Source: Hyalella azteca (taxonomy: Eukaryota; Arthropoda; Malacostraca; Amphipoda; Hyalellidae). Taken from it: a stretch of 64,000 nucleotides of DNA. This document shows, piece after piece, positions 46,830-60,431 of this stretch (its first letter is position 1; the number at the start of each line of letters is the position of its first letter). Position numbers and translations under genes: made by a program. Under the pieces are notes generated by a model that made no database searches, was not told the DNA's origin, and was given only the letters and a program-made list of their open reading frames with translations. The stretch is from NCBI RefSeq assembly GCF_000764305.2, contig NW_025939705.1, forward strand, positions 1-64,000. Direction: 5' to 3'.

Positions 46830-49450
46830 AACTGCCAGAAAAAAAAACAAACCACTACACCTAACTGCCAGACGTATCAAAGTCGGAAAAGTTCAAATGA
46901 ACGTATAGGTATGTACATAATAGATGTCCGAGGCGATTCATGAAAAGGCTATAGGCTAAGCCGCCAAGGCAGTTAAGAAACCAACTTAAGGTTTCTTCCC
47001 ATTATTCTTCTTGTAAGCTGCAGGAGTAAGAAATAAGAATCTTACCGTGGCATATCACTGAACATTGAATCTAAATCAAGATTCACGCTAACAATCACGA
47101 CTAGGTTCATTATGGGTAATCAGAAAATAAAATTATGACGCCTACACGGGTATATGAACGTAAAAAGTTTACACAGAATAAATATAAAAGGATTCTAGAA
47201 ATAAAACACTCACAGCAGCGATTCGGATCTCTAGGCGATGTAGTGAAGCGTCGACGTATGAACATCAGTCGGAAACTCTCTCGATAAACTGGCGGGCTGC
47301 ATCCAGTTGCCCGTAGCCCGGTTCCGCGAAATGTTGCCACAATAATTTATGTGACGCACAATGAACCGTGGGCGCTGTAATATTTTATTGTGGATAAGTG
47401 ACACACAATCTTTCTAATCCACAATAAAACTTACAATCAAGTACAAGCGATCGTTCATTCATGTATTAGAACCCATTTTGAAAGAATGATGTATATTAGA
47501 CCATTCATGTATATGAGTGGAGCAAGGGTATTATCTCGATTTTTCTCTCTGGTTTCAATTTAATAAGTAATTTTAGATTATATCCAATTTCCGAGTTCGA
47601 TAAATAGCAAGAGTTTCATTCCCAAATCACCTGCTTGTGATTCAGTATTGCAAAATTTCATATCTTCTATCTGGATCTGACGATCGACGCGAAGCATGTA
47701 AACTTGAGCGTAAGCAGTTTCTCTTACGCTTGTCATCTCCATTCACCCAAGAGGTTCTGGTGTGCTTGTACACCTCCCCTTATTGATCTGTAGGAATAAT
47801 GAGTGAAGAATTCCGTTTTCAAAGCTATCGTTACTCCCGCTCATTGCATTAATTGTAGTTGAGTTCAGTTACCTGCAGGTTCATATGCCAGTCCTTTATT
47901 TCCCCTGATGTTTAATCATAAGTCAAGTGTGTTTAACATACTAATAATTTCATTATTAGAGTTAGTTGTCATGCACTAATGTTGTTAATTTTAGTTAAAA
48001 ATGTAATAACATTTTCATTATAAAAACGTAATATTTTTGGAAGTAGAAGTTATATAAAGAAGTATTTATTTAACTAGTAACGTTCGGATCTAACGAGAAC
48101 ATGGATTGTTCAATGTGTTCAATCAAAATTTGTACGACTGAATATAATTGGATATTAATGTTAGGAGAACACGATAACTTCTAAATCTACAATATAGCCT
48201 AGAATGATCTAGAATTGGATGATGCTTCCACACTCTCACTTGCACTATACGTAGCGCGCTAATAACTCATTATTTGCAGGATGCAGAGCGTGTTGGTGCA
48301 ACGGCTAATGCTATCGCCGGCGCGACATAGGACTCTCATGGAGAAGTAAAATCGGTGAAAGGTGATATTATTTTATTGAAAACGATAAGCGATATGTTCC
48401 GCTCAAATGCGACGGCTCTGACCAAAACCAGCTCCTGACTCCGCTATCATCGTATTTGACTCGGCAGGGACTCCACTATAATGGAAAATGCATTAAAAAA
48501 CAATGGCTTGTAATTAAATAAGCATGATATAATAATTGTCCTTTACAAAGACTGGCAATTAGATTGTATGCTTCATTTAGTCCAGGGACCGCCGTAAACG
48601 TTTAACTTGCAGAATTTTAATGAATTTTTTGAAATTTTTTGTTTCACCCGTCGGCAAGACACAAAAGATGCTATGCACAAAACAAAAACGCCATAAATTG
48701 AAGGAATACTTATTCATCTCTGGAAATAAAGGCAAGAATTATTCATGGTAAGTCTATAGCAATGAATTCACAGCTCTCGAGAAGAGGTGCGAAGTCAAAG
48801 CAAATATCTTCTGTATGAGCAGTTGTTCTGATCTGTAGTCATTGAGCTTTGATTGATTACTTTGGCCATAGAGCGTCAGCTGCGACATGTGACTTATGCA
48901 TGGCTGCTAAAATAAACACAAGAAAACTTATTATCTGAAAAACCATCAAACTATTTGATAGCAAAACAATCGTGTACAGGTGCAAAGATAGTTCGTTGAC
49001 ACACACGTCAACTAAAATTAATGAAACCGCATTTCCTTATCATAACATTATTGACTCAAAGTTCATTACTGAGCATGTCAATGGATAAAAATCGCATTAA
49101 GAATGACTAGCATCGTTCATCAACCGCCATCATTAATGAAGTTGAAAACCATTACTGGACCAAATAAATAGGAGTAGCGATCATAGAGATTACAATTTTA
49201 AATTATTAACTTTAGACTCGGCGGAAAGTAATTTTTAGGGAACACGGTACAGTGAATGCATTTTACATATTCATCGTTTGAATGTTGCTTGATATTTCAA
49301 TTTGTATTTTTTGAATTTCTTATCACCGTAAAACTGGACGCGTATATTGGAAGAAAAATATACATAAAGAAGCATTAACATACTCATTCAGGACATACTC
49401 ATTCTATTGTACAGCTAACTTCTGCCATAACATTATGACTTTGACTGATC
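46830..49450. other. No gene seen
   Basis: About 2.6 kb of AT-rich intergenic sequence. No domain, splice-supported frame or strong repeat was recognised. Confidence 0.5.
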
Positions 49451-49459
49451 TCATTATTT

Positions 49460-50265
49460 TATGATTAAAATTAAACCACATGAAGTTAATGCAGTTTTTC
49501 ATACTATTATGAAATTATTATGAAGCAAATAAAACATCTCTTAAATTCATTACATCTTCATTGAAATGAATTTGAAGACCAGCTACCTCATCAACTCAGA
49601 ATTAAATTATACTAGTGTAATCAGCATTGAAAATAAAATTAACACGTAACAGATAAAACCTAAGTAACGAAAAACTGACAACGCAACAATGAAAACTTAT
49701 ATTCTCTAAGTTTCAAACCGATGAGGGAGTTGGTCTCCGAAACGTTATCAATGCAAAACCATCATGGTGGTTTTGGTGGATATATGGTGAATTCACTTGG
49801 CGTTTTCTTTGCGTTAAATTCTTGGTCAACGTACGATTTGAGCCGACTAATGATAGGAGAACTTGAAATAATCGTTGTAACGCATGCTAATAATCTGCCG
49901 CAACCGTGGCGTCAGCTTGTAAATGTCGTTTTCATCGTTGCCGGCTCTCTTAAAACGGGTGGCGCGAATTCATGTTCTGTTTAATATAGAAACAAGATGT
50001 AAGTACGCACTCATCTTCACTTTTTTTACTTTTTAAAATTTCAACATTGATCCGATCCGGCAGAGGGATAAGCTCATTAAATTTTCTCATCTGGCTTGTG
50101 TTGAAGTGCACCAACTACCGCAGCTCGGTTAAGCAATCTTCCCACGCAACGAGCAAAATATACTACCAAAAATAAGACTCTAAATGATATATTTCCATGT
50201 AAGTGTCGTTCATTCGTTATATTATTGATGTAATATCTATTTTTCAAAAATTATTAAGATAATCT
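49460..50265. repeat. Repeat, inverted copy at 63065-63755
   Basis: About 800 bp, roughly 80% alike to the reverse complement of 63065-63755. Shares CAGCATTGAAAATAAAATTA, CGGAGACCAACTCC with a GAAACGTTATCAAT motif, and TTGATCCGATCCGGCAG. On the minus strand both copies read a short frame with AAVVGALQHKPDE. The GAAACGTT motif fits a Penelope-like terminal region. The plus-strand frame 49721-49984 is not shared in frame by the other copy. Confidence 0.6.
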
Positions 50266-50599
50266 AGAAAAATTTCTGATGATCAAAGGAATTTATAAAC
50301 GACATTAGTTTCTTGAAGCAGTTCAGATTTTTTATAGGGATTCTTATTCATGAAAAATTTTTTAATTTTCTTATTATTGTAGTAGATCAGAAATTATATT
50401 TTTTCGTTATCTGCTGCACTCTTGATATTATTATTATGGATGATTAGCTGTAGGACTTGTTTATCTACTTTCTAGCCTATGTTCATTGGGTTTGGAAGAA
50501 GATTGTTTCGACGGTTTTATTAGATATTGCTTCATTGTTGATTCCGTTTTTTCTCGATTGATAATTTGGTATTTATGTGTCAACAGTTCTATTTGAAAC

Positions 50600-51650
50600 C
50601 CATTATTTATTAGGTTTTGTTTACAAGTTCTGAGTTCAAGTTTCAAATCACTCTCGGATGTGCAGGTCTTGAATGCTCATTGTATGAGAGCGCGTACCTG
50701 CAGTGCTGGTCTTATAGCGCTGAGGGCATTCACTTTCTTCGTTTAGCATTTTTCCGACATATGTGTATAGGCAAGTTTTCGGTAAACATTAGTGATAAAG
50801 CAATTATCTTCAATTCGCGCTAATAGGAATGGCAATTTGCAATTTTGTCCAATTTCATGGATAAACTCCAAGACTGATCCATATTCCTAAGTTCGGCGAA
50901 GTTCCATCAAGTGCTCTTAGTCTGAATGGCACGAAAATGTCATCTACATACCTGCAGTAAAGCTCAGGTTTGTTCTGTACATTGAGTAAAGCTCAGGTTT
51001 GTTCAGTACATTGAGTAACGCTCGATTTTCTAGTTCACACATATAGAATTCTGCAAAAATTGGACCTGAAGGCATCCCTTGCTAACGTAGTTAATTTGTC
51101 AGTAAAATTTGTTACTGTATCAGGGGTCCAGAAAGGAAATTCCGAGGTATAGAGACGAAGAAGGTTAGTTAGGATCTTATTTGATATATGTTGGTGGGGC
51201 TGGCAGGGCTTCGTACGAATATACATGCTTCATGATAATTTCTAATGTTTCTTCAGTTGGTACATTAGTGAACAAACTAGTGACATCCAGTGAAGCTAGG
51301 AGACCAGAAGGGTGCGACGCAAGAATCTCCAAGAAGTAATTTCTAGATTTCAGAGAGTACTTCTTTGTGATATATAGTTTAATTACAGCGTCCATTTCTT
51401 TAGAAGCCTGGTACACTGGAGAAGTAACTTGTGAAATTTGAGGCCTTATAGGGGGGCTGTCTTCCTTGTGAGTATTAATGTTTCCATAGAGGTAGCCCGG
51501 AGAATATATCTCCCTATTGGGAGCTATATTCTCCGGGGCAAGTTTTTTAGGTCATATTGCAGAGTTTGCTGTGTTAATTAATTTATTTGCTCTCCTCTGA
51601 AGTTGTTCGGTTGAATCTCTCGCGACATGACTGAATTTGGACTCGTCCGA
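50600..51650 (-). mobile_element. Penelope-like element, reverse-transcriptase fragment
   Basis: Minus-strand frame 51177-51416 contains YFLEILASHPSGLLASLDVT followed by SLFTNVPTEETL, the Penelope RT block with its first catalytic Asp. The next segment continues ILTNLLRLYTSEFPFWTPDT. Frames are broken further downstream. A 30-bp direct duplication (AAAGCTCAGGTTTGTTC) lies at 50950-51010. Confidence 0.7.
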
Positions 51651-51789
51651 TAAAATTTGCTTTGTTTTTTTTTTTTTTCTGAGAGATAATCCGTTTAATC
51701 CATAATTACGAAAGTATTGTTTTTACCTGCTTCCCGTATAGCAATTTGGTCGTTATCTCTGAGTTGTTTAGCTGCTTGACGTAGTACCG

Positions 51790-52320
51790 GAGTTAAGACA
51801 GCTTATGTCGATGAATCTCTTTTTTCGGTATAGCTGCAGCTCGCAATTGATCTTTCACGTTTGGGCTGATTATTGGAGTTATAACTGTGACATTGAACAG
51901 CCGTTTTTTCTACCAACAGAGACGAGCTCACAACCAGACCAGGTCTCAAAGCATTATCAACAAGCAACTTCATTTCAAAATCGTCGGTGAATTCAACAGG
52001 CTTCGTGACGGCCTTGACAAAAACGTCAAGGGTGTCACCAAAATACAACCTCAAACCACGCGCAACAAGGGTCCCTGTGAAAACGCGGGAGTTATCCGAG
52101 AGGCCGGTGTAGGCTACAAATTTTGCCTATAAGAAGGTTGTAGACTTCTTAATGGTTTGGACTACATCGGACAAATGGGACTAACAATCAGGACACCGAG
52201 CCGCTGTCTCATTAGCTGCCTTCACACTGGAGGGCAAGTGAACCACATGAGATATATTTGAAGATAATCTAGAAAAATTTCTGATGACCAAATGAATTTA
52301 TGAACAACATTAGTAAACAT
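51790..52320 (+). mobile_element. Penelope-like fragment, GIY-YIG side
   Basis: Plus strand carries CTTCTTAATGGTTTGGACTA then a YIGQMGLTIRTPSRCLI-like frame near 52160-52240, a decayed GIY-YIG start. It is preceded by sequence with SSQPDQVSKHYQQ, shared in reverse with the next fragment. Confidence 0.5.
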
Positions 52321-52344
52321 ATGCAGGTTTAAGGAAGTAATTTT

Positions 52345-52970
52345 AATTTAATAACGACGTTTCGACTGTAACAACATTCAATTTGAAGTTATAGAAAGCA
52401 TTGAATACTGAAATTTTGGTGGAAATAAGTACATGATACATGTAAATATGGTACAACACGAAAATTTGGAACCGTTAGAATACCTCCGAAAAAAACTCCA
52501 AACTCTTAGGAAATCCGCTAGTAATGAGATGGATAGCTGGAATCCAGTGCAGAGGTGAGACCTTCAACTATCGTCGTTCGTATGATGTCGGCCACTCTGT
52601 GAAGACGACGCTGTTGGGTTCCTCCGGCACAGAGGGAGTGACAGTCTCGTCTCGTTGAGTTGGACGTTGTTGTCAAGGGTGTCACGGAGCCAATTGAATT
52701 CATCGCGGATCTTGAGATGAAGTTGCTCGATTATAATACTTTGAGACCTTGTATGGTCGCGAGCTTGTCTCATGTGGCAGGATAAACGACTGCTCAATGT
52801 CGTAGTAATTACAACAATGTAGTCCTCTTTGATTGACGTGCGGTTGAACTCCCGGAAGGAATTTCTCCGGAATTCATAATATACCGCACTAATTTCTATC
52901 AAAATTTCAGTGTTCAATGCTTCCTATTACTTGAAAATGAATTTTGTCACAATTGAAACGTCGTTAATAA
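52345..52970 (-). mobile_element. Penelope-like fragment between inverted CGTTTCG motifs
   Basis: Bounded by ACGACGTTTCGACTG (52352) and TTGAAACGTCGTTAATAA (52955). On the minus strand KEDYIVVITTTLSSRLSCHM is a GIY-YIG remnant fused to other element sequence (HTRSQSIIIEQLHLKI). Non-functional. Confidence 0.55.
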
Positions 52971-52979
52971 ATTAACATT

Positions 52980-55880
52980 TTTTCCTAAAACCTGCATTTA
53001 GATCAACCAGCGCCATCTGAATAATTTTTCGACCAAAAAAATTTAAATCAATGAATATGTATACATATAGTTTTGCAGGTACTGACAAGCTCGCCCATGA
53101 ACGTCCGGGAGGCTTCTTCCCGCTGCCTTCCGCTCGAGGCTTGAATGCAATCTCTGGGCAGCTTACAGGAGCGGTAGGCCTGGCCAAGCAAACTCTTGTC
53201 GTTCTCTCAGGAGACTATATATAAAGTCGGCAAGGTGATTCTAACTAGTCGCTGATTACGATCGGAGGGCAAAGCAGACCGAAAATAACTCTAACCCAAC
53301 TAAGGCGAATCTGCAACGGAGGGTTAGGCATAAACCAAATTTTGTTGGGGAACCAAGTTTTGCTTTGGCTCCGTTGCACTAGTTGTATCAAGTGTTTATA
53401 TTTATATATATATACATTACATTACATTACATTATATACATACATTATACATTATATATTTATATATACAATTTTATATTTGCCAAATAGGGTTTTTTTT
53501 ATTGAAATCTCAAGTTCTTTCTCGACTGCTTCGAGACGACTGTCTGTCTTGAATATATGACACCTTCTTGCCTGTGATGCATTAACAAATATTGTCATAA
53601 ATATTTTCGAGCAAATCGAACACGAGGTACATGGGCATATAGAGTCACTGGATGTAGAGAGAGCGTGAATTTTTGGTGGACGTTATTCGAGATCACGATG
53701 TTCTCAAGTAGTGTTAGTTCTCTTTTTGCTATTCGTGCGTTGTAAATTTTTTTTTGTAATTAATGAGCGAAAAGAATTTATTATAGCCGTTAAGTTAGGG
53801 CCGTATTTATGTCGGCCGAATTTAATTAAAATAAGATAAAATAACTATAAACCTTATTTAACTTTATTACGTTTTATGAATATCGATATCGCAATGGGAT
53901 AGGGCGACGATTACTGAACTGATTCCAACGGTGCAAGCACTTCAGCGATAAAATGCCAGTGAATCTCAATGACATCGCTCTACAAAACAATTTTCTGACA
54001 AAACTCAATATTTTGCCGTCTCTACGCTGGTTTGCAATATGTGAAGTGCAAAACTTGATACTATGATGTTTTTTCTGAATCAGGCTAAGGCTATCAAAAA
54101 CTGAAGTCTATTGTCTAAATTTAGCAAAAATTGAAGTCAAAAGACATTTATTGGAAACTAGAAGGTTATCAAGGCATTACCCGGGCTTGGAAAATTATTT
54201 AGTTCTGGAATTATAATCCTGTCATTTTTTCTAATCCTTAATCTCGATTCTAAAAAAGCCTATGTATTCTGATCAAATAAAGACTCTTTAAAATCAACAT
54301 TTTGTACAAAAGTTAGAATTTCTTATTTGCTCCTGTTGCGAAATATCTTGTTGCCACAACTTAAATATCTAACGTGAGCGGAAAAGCTTTTTAGTTATCA
54401 TGAGTCAATAGAACTCTAAAAACTGTAACTCTGGCCTATACTGTTTCTATGGACGAGCCGGTTGTTGCTGCTGAGTGGCGACTATGTGTCATGAAGTAGC
54501 GTCATTCGAATCTAACTCACTGTCACGTTTTCAATATTGTCTTGGTTAACTCAACTGCCTCACCATTTAACATTAAACTTGCCTTTGCCATTTTTTGTAA
54601 TCCTTGGCAGTTAACCACCAACGACTCCATCAAAATTCTCATCCACTGGCGTACTTACTTCTGGTTCACTTCTCACATCAGCAGTACCAGTACAAATGCG
54701 AAGTTTTTACTAGCGGGCCACCATTCTGGCAGTTATTTTTTATTTATTTATTTATTTATTTTTTGAAGAGGGTCAATGATTAACAACTTTTTTTCGCAAC
54801 TCTGCGTAATCACACAACGGAACACAGATAAGAAAATAAACGAAGCCAGCTTATCATTAAACATGATGGTATTAAAAATTACTTGTATTTTCCACCAACT
54901 CTGATGGTCCCAATTATGTGCAATTTACTTGTTCTGGTGACACCTCGAGGTGCAGGGGTTGCAATTTTTTCTTTGGTAATCTCAAATCCAATAACGACTC
55001 CGCTTGAAGGAAATATACTATAAATAAGGGGAGGTGCTTATCAGACAGCAGTGCGTGTAGTTAACAGGCGATACGAAGAAAAAGCATAGCAAGGGTTCAA
55101 AACGAAAGATTTTCCGCAGCCCGCTACGCTATCTGAACTCCCATTTTGACACGCTTGCAGTTTTGGCACTCATTAATCCCGAGCATCCCTCATGCAGTTT
55201 TGTAAGATAGAATGTATATAGTAATGTGTATAGGAATATCGAGACAGCCTATGGATTGCAATGATTGTAACTAGCATGCAACCCAGAATGTCACATGCTA
55301 GAGTGTATATTGTAATGTGGAATCGAGCCATGAGGCAGCTCATGAATTATAAAGATTAATGCTGACACTATCCGCTGATAACGTACAATTTAGAATGATC
55401 ATGCCGAGGTGCAAGTTCAGCTGAACACGCTCCGATTGTGATCATTTGCGATCTAAAGTCATCATTCACATCATCAGTCTTGGCGTCTTTGCAAATATGG
55501 AGCATCTGTTTGAGGGCTTCGCCACTTCACCTGAATCAACGTTGAGCAAGCAGGAGATGGTCTTCTCATCAAATATACCCCCACGTGTGATGAAAAAATT
55601 TTTGTTCTAACGCACATTGAGGTTCTTATAGAAAATAATTTTCCATGGAAAAAAATTAGAAATTGAAACGTAATTCTGTCATCGTCGCTTATATGTCCAC
55701 TTCATTTTTAATATTTTTAATTTTTTTCAACCAGAAAGTTCAAATTCCCTTAACAAACAGTTAAATCTAAATGTCAACATTTGATAGTGGAGCTAGATGC
55801 CACTAGCTGTGGTGACGGATGATCTCTGACAGACAGCTGTAAACACACGATCGACAAATAAAACCAACTGTTTCAATTAT
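52980..55880. other. No gene seen; simple repeats
   Basis: AT-rich, with a TATATACATTACATTACATT microsatellite at 53400-53470 and a TTTATTTATT run at 54735-54765. Two diverged copies of a stretch with GTATATAGTAATGTG / GTATATTGTAATGTG lie at 55213-55340, upstream of the next gene. Confidence 0.5.
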
Positions 55881-55890
55881 ATCATGAAGC

Positions 55891-55897
55891 TATAAAG
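55891..55897 (+). promoter_or_regulatory. TATA box
   Basis: TATAAAG about 105 bases upstream of the ATG at 55996. A TCACAGG initiator-like site lies about 30 bases downstream (55919), matching the usual TATA-to-start spacing. Confidence 0.65.
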
Positions 55898-55995
55898 GCA
55901 GACCATGTGTCGTACCAAGTCACAGGACATCTAGCAGCCTTTCGTTCACGACGCATTTTGCCTTAGCCTTTTGCCGCGCCTTTACGACTACCAAC

Positions 55996-57663
55996 ATGAA
56001 AAAATCTGTCGGTCTTGTCCTTCTTCTGATTGCAACCTTTGCCTACTCCAGTGTGGGGTCTCCTGGAAACAAAAAGGGAACCCCCCCAATCAAATATAAA
56101 TCACCCGGTGTAAGGTAAGTGAACTCAGCAATTGCATTCTTGCGCTGTGCTCTCCACTCCTGTTCACCTGTATCCTAAATTATTAGATGATATTGCTTTG
56201 TGCTCTAATTTTAAACAACCATAACAAATTAATGCTGAAAATGTTGCTAAATCATTGCATTTAGAGCTATGGATATTACATGTTTTCCTGACTAAAGTGG
56301 GAAATGTTTATCTTATGATGTTTCTCGCCTGGTGTACTTATTCGTATTCATTTCTCTACAGCACTTCAGAATGTAAATCTTCAGTGGCGATGATCATATT
56401 TGAAAATCAAGACCTCAAAAATGCCTTGAGCGCCTGCAAGTCGGATCCAAAGGGAAGAGCAGCCTTGACTGCCCTCAGAGGTCAGATCTCGTAAGATTAA
56501 TTACTTTCAATCGGTTGATCTGAAATTTCCTACCATTGCGCTAATCTATGGGCAATTCACCCAATTGATATTTTTTGTTCCCAAAACTCAGTTCTAGACC
56601 TTGTATTTTTAATTATTTGTGTTATCTAGAGACGTATCTTGAAATAGTGAGTGGAACAATCACAAATTCATGAAAGTTCTAAAACAATAAGAAACCATTT
56701 ACGTGTTTTGCAGCCCAAGCTACCTGCAGGGACTACGAGTTCAAGGAGGACAATGGCGGCAAGTGCAATGAAGTTGCAGCTCCCTACATGAAATGTGTAG
56801 CTGGAAAACTTGGTTACGTAAGTCAGGAAATATTGCTTAGATGCCTTTTCATCGTCTGTCATGAACTCCCTTTTAGATATTAGCTGACACTATTTGAGGT
56901 GTTGACCGTTACGGCTCATAATGTTACCAACGCTGTAGTTAGTGTTCCATCAGAGATATCTATTTCTAACAATTTCCTTAGTTATTAAATTATATTATGA
57001 AGTTACAACCTTTGCAAATGTGAATATAGCACTCATTCATTTATTTGCAGTTGAAAGCTGGTGGCTCCATCGACGGCGCTAAGATCTTAGACCGGTACAG
57101 GAATTACGCCGTCTCTCTCGGTAGTCGCTGCAGAGATTTGTACGACTCCGCTTTGGGGAAGTGTGGCACTACCATCAGCAACTACGCGGTAAATTTTTAT
57201 TGCCTTTCCGAGACGTACACATAGTTATTTCATAGCAGAACAACGAGTTAAGATTATTTCGAACTGAATTTGTGTCAAATGTTAACTTGAAAGCCGAGTG
57301 ATAATATGATTTATGAGTATGTAGAAACGTATGCAAATCATTCATAGTTCTTTTGAAAATACGTGTCGAAATGTCAGACCATCTAGCAAGTGTTTTTGAT
57401 CTGGTAATCCCATTTTCTGATGGCAATGCGATATATGATTACCTGCGAATCTGTGTCGCATATCATTCTAACTCTCTCAAATTTCTTTGAATATTGTTGC
57501 GTAAAGTTATCGCTGAAATTCTTAGCATTCTTTCACTTCTATCCACTACAACTGAAGCAGAACTTCATGCCATGAACTTATTTGTTGTTGATAAATGAAC
57601 CACCACAAACAGTTCCTGGGGAAGCTCAAATGCCTCACCACGGCGATAAACCAGTCTGGGTGA
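55996..57663 (+). CDS. Small secreted 8-cysteine protein, five exons
   Basis: Exons 55996-56114, 56362-56480, 56714-56817, 57051-57188, 57613-57663; all introns GT-AG, product 176 residues. Residues 1-21 form a signal peptide (KKSVGLVLLLIATFAYSSVG). The mature protein starts with a basic, Pro/Lys-rich stretch and then has Cys at 44, 65, 84, 97, 107, 141, 152 and 167, spacing suggestive of a helical disulphide-bonded fold. The exon 2 donor was set at GAG|GTCAGA because the stronger-looking GTAAGA ten bases on breaks the frame into exon 3. TATA box upstream and AATAAA downstream support a real gene. Family not recognised; function unknown, probably extracellular. Confidence 0.8.
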
Positions 57664-57818
57664 CCTGCACAATCTGGCCCTCATTCCTTCATCTGACTGG
57701 CGGCTTTGAAGTGTTCACAACAGGTGCACAATAATAATTAGGGGACCACTTTTTCCAGTCGATGCATCCACGTGCTGTAAAAATTGTCTAATCCGAAGTT
57801 CATTGTAATTTGTGAAAC

Positions 57819-57833
57819 AATAAATTCAATAAA
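57819..57833 (+). terminator. Two poly(A) signals
   Basis: AATAAA at 57819-57824 and again at 57828-57833, about 160 bases after the stop codon of the five-exon gene. Confidence 0.7.
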
Positions 57834-58154
57834 TCCTACATAAAATCATATTAACAATTATTGTTCTATTCAAAAGTGAAATTGAAACACTTCTGAAGAA
57901 GTGAAGCATTTCGCATTGTACCAATATATTTGGTGTCAAGAAATTTCTATTTGATGCACTTGAAATTATTATAATTCGAGAGGTTCAATGCCATATGGCT
58001 TGAATATAAGTTTAAATAAAAAGGCGTGTTGCCAATCATTATAAACTTGAATATAATCAAAAATCATAATGTTCTTAGTGTTCTTTGTACTTCAAAATTA
58101 GTGACTTGTTGTTGTCTTTCAAACCTCTGTACCTGTTTTTTCTTCTCCTGGCAG

Positions 58155-58220
58155 GTTGAAAAAGTTTCTGAACACTTCAAAATGGGAACTTGGAACTTTT
58201 ACACAGCTTGGACGAAATAA
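58155..58220 (+). CDS. Possible alternative last exon of the secreted protein gene
   Basis: A strong acceptor (TTTTTTCTTCTCCTGGCAG) precedes a phase-0 frame of 21 codons, VEKVSEHFKMGTWNFYTAWT and K, then TAA. Exon 4 ends in phase 0, so it could splice here instead of 57613, giving a 181-residue form. This ending has no Cys, so it would drop the eighth cysteine. It lies beyond the first poly(A) signals, as expected for an alternative terminal exon. Could also be a fossil exon. Confidence 0.4.
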   Translation, partial: VEKVSEHFKMGTWNFYTAWTK

Positions 58221-58229
58221 TTTACAATA

Positions 58230-59030
58230 TATTAGGTGCATGATTGTTGTTTTTATTGGCCCTTTTGTTGTGGATAAAATGTTGGGTTGTCTGTTGCCCA
58301 AATCTTCCCATGTTGAACGCGCATTCAAATCATAAGGTAATTAAAAAATTCATAAAGTAAATACACACAAGAAAAGTAAACACAAAAGACCCAAGAAACC
58401 AATGGCAATAGCTATATTTAAGTGGCGGCGATGCGATGCATTTAGTTTCGAGAGACACATCGCTGTCAGTAACTTGAAGTAAATTTCACGAACATGCATT
58501 TAGGGACAGAGAAATGTTAGAGAGACGACGTAAAGACATAAGGATGAAATGAGAACTGGAATGAAGGGAAAGAGAGTGGTTGAACAGAAGCCATATTTGT
58601 ACATCGAATACCATTTGTTTCTGCAAGAAACATGAAACACACAGCAATCATTATAAATTAGAGCGATTTTTGAATCGATAAATGGAATGATGTTAATCAA
58701 GATGATCATTACTGGGATGTGCTCAAATTATATTAACATCAATGCAATCATCCTAACCAAAACTAACTTGTTGAAAATTAATTGCAACAAATTTTCATTG
58801 AGACCTGAATATTTCTGCGATTTGATGGAAATCGAGAGTCATCGCTACATCTCAGGCGGAATGAGTATTTCCTTACATTCTTGAATAGCTTACCAATGTT
58901 TGTTACATTGCTTTGAATCAATCCCTGTATGTTTGAGGCGATCGATAACTCTAGGGATCATATATCCCACACTCCTGGACAAAAAAATTATTCCGGCTCC
59001 GAAATATGAATATTGGAAAATATGTTAATC
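58230..59030. other. No gene seen
   Basis: AT-rich flank between the secreted-protein gene and the LINE cluster; short frames only. Confidence 0.5.
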
Positions 59031-59031
59031 T

Positions 59032-59423
59032 TTGAGATTTACAGCCCCTTACCCTGACACTTCTGATCCCAAATCATATCTACCCATCTCCAACCTGTCG
59101 ATTTCGTCGAAACTACACGAACGAATTGTGGCCCCTGAGCTGAACAACCATCTTCTGCAGTCCAGTCTCATGCCTCCATACTGCATATCGCCATCTCCAC
59201 TCGACGGAAACCGCTGGGCTGAAGGTGCTTTCAGCCTTTCTGCCTGCAGTAGACCGCGGCGACATTGCGGCACTGGCATTACTCGCCCTGTCGGTCGCGT
59301 TTGACACAGTAGACCACGCCACTTTACTGCGTCGACTTGACGTATCATTTGGCCTGCGCGGCTCTGTGCTGCGGTGGTTCCAGTACTATCTCAGCAATAG
59401 ATTCCAATGAGTTCAACGCAAGT
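59032..59423 (+). mobile_element. CR1/Jockey-like LINE A, RT part 1
   Basis: Plus-strand frames, shifted once near 59225, show YLPISNLSISSKLHERIVAP and then VAFDTVDHATLLRRLDVSFG with LRWFQYYLSNRF: reverse-transcriptase blocks including the first Asp (AFDTVD). The sequence stops at a TGA after RFQ and is interrupted by the insertion beginning 59424. Confidence 0.8.
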
Positions 59424-60431
59424 TAATTACTGTTAATTCAATACTGTTAATTCTCTTCTTGCAAGGAATCTTGTGCGCAAAAAGATTGAATTGTACAAAA
59501 TAACAAGTTAATGCCTGATTCTGAACTAACCATTGAATTTAATGAATATTTTATCTCCGTCGCGAATGACATAACTAAAGATATAGGTCCGGTGCAGGGT
59601 AATACGACTTGTGGTGTTACGTTCTGTGACGCGTCATGCTTCCTATCTCCTACCTCTGCATCTGAGGTAAAGAGCTTGTTACGATTGTGCAAAGGCAAGA
59701 GGCTTCACGTTGAAGATATTCAGCCACGAGTATTGTACGAGGTTGCCGATATTATAGCGCCTGTTTTAGCTCATATCTTTATTTTGTGTATGTCTACTGG
59801 AATTTATCCTGATGTACTGAAGCATGCTCGTGTCATACCGATTTTTAAGTCTGGCGACTCAAGTAACGTATGCAACTATCGACCCATATCTACCTTGCCC
59901 TTCCTTAATAAGATTTTTGAAAAAATTCTTCACTCTAGACTTACAAATTTCCTTGACAAATTTTCTTTAATATCTGATAGTCAATTTGGATTCCGTAAGG
60001 GCACCAACACTACAATGGCTATATTTTACTTAGTCCAATATTTACTTAAGGAATTCTATGCAAAAAATTACTGTATTGCTCTTTTTCTTGACCTGCAAAA
60101 GGCCTTTGATTGCGTGAACCATCAAATTCTCTTGAACAAACTCTACCGTTATGGCATTAGAGGGCCTTTTTATGCATTGATAAAGTCATATCTAACCATC
60201 TGAATTCTCTAAACTAGTCCTTGCTTTGATCCCACAACAAGTCAGCCCTGAATTCTCACACTGCTACGGGATCGTCAACACCTTAACTTATTCGACGTCC
60301 CACTCCCACACATTAGTTACTATTGTCCTTATTCTCCCTCTGTTTCCCACAGTAGACCTGAATATTCAGCCAAGATCCCTACAGTCACCCACCGACAGGG
60401 ATGTGGGCATTTCAGGGCAGGTGAAAATGCG
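59424..60431 (+). mobile_element. LINE B fragment nested in LINE A
   Basis: Flanked by ACGCAAGT at 59416-59423 and 60432-60439, a likely target-site duplication. The open frame 59511-60203 (230 residues) is RT of another LINE clade: [38 protein letters not shown] and [17 protein letters not shown]. It ends before the FADD box. The last 220 bases are non-coding and lack a poly(A) tail. Confidence 0.75.

Noticed and set aside
48285..48345. tRNA-like start (GTTGGTGCAACGGCTAATGC)
   Set aside because: An A-box-like string only; no B box or acceptor pairing at the right distance.
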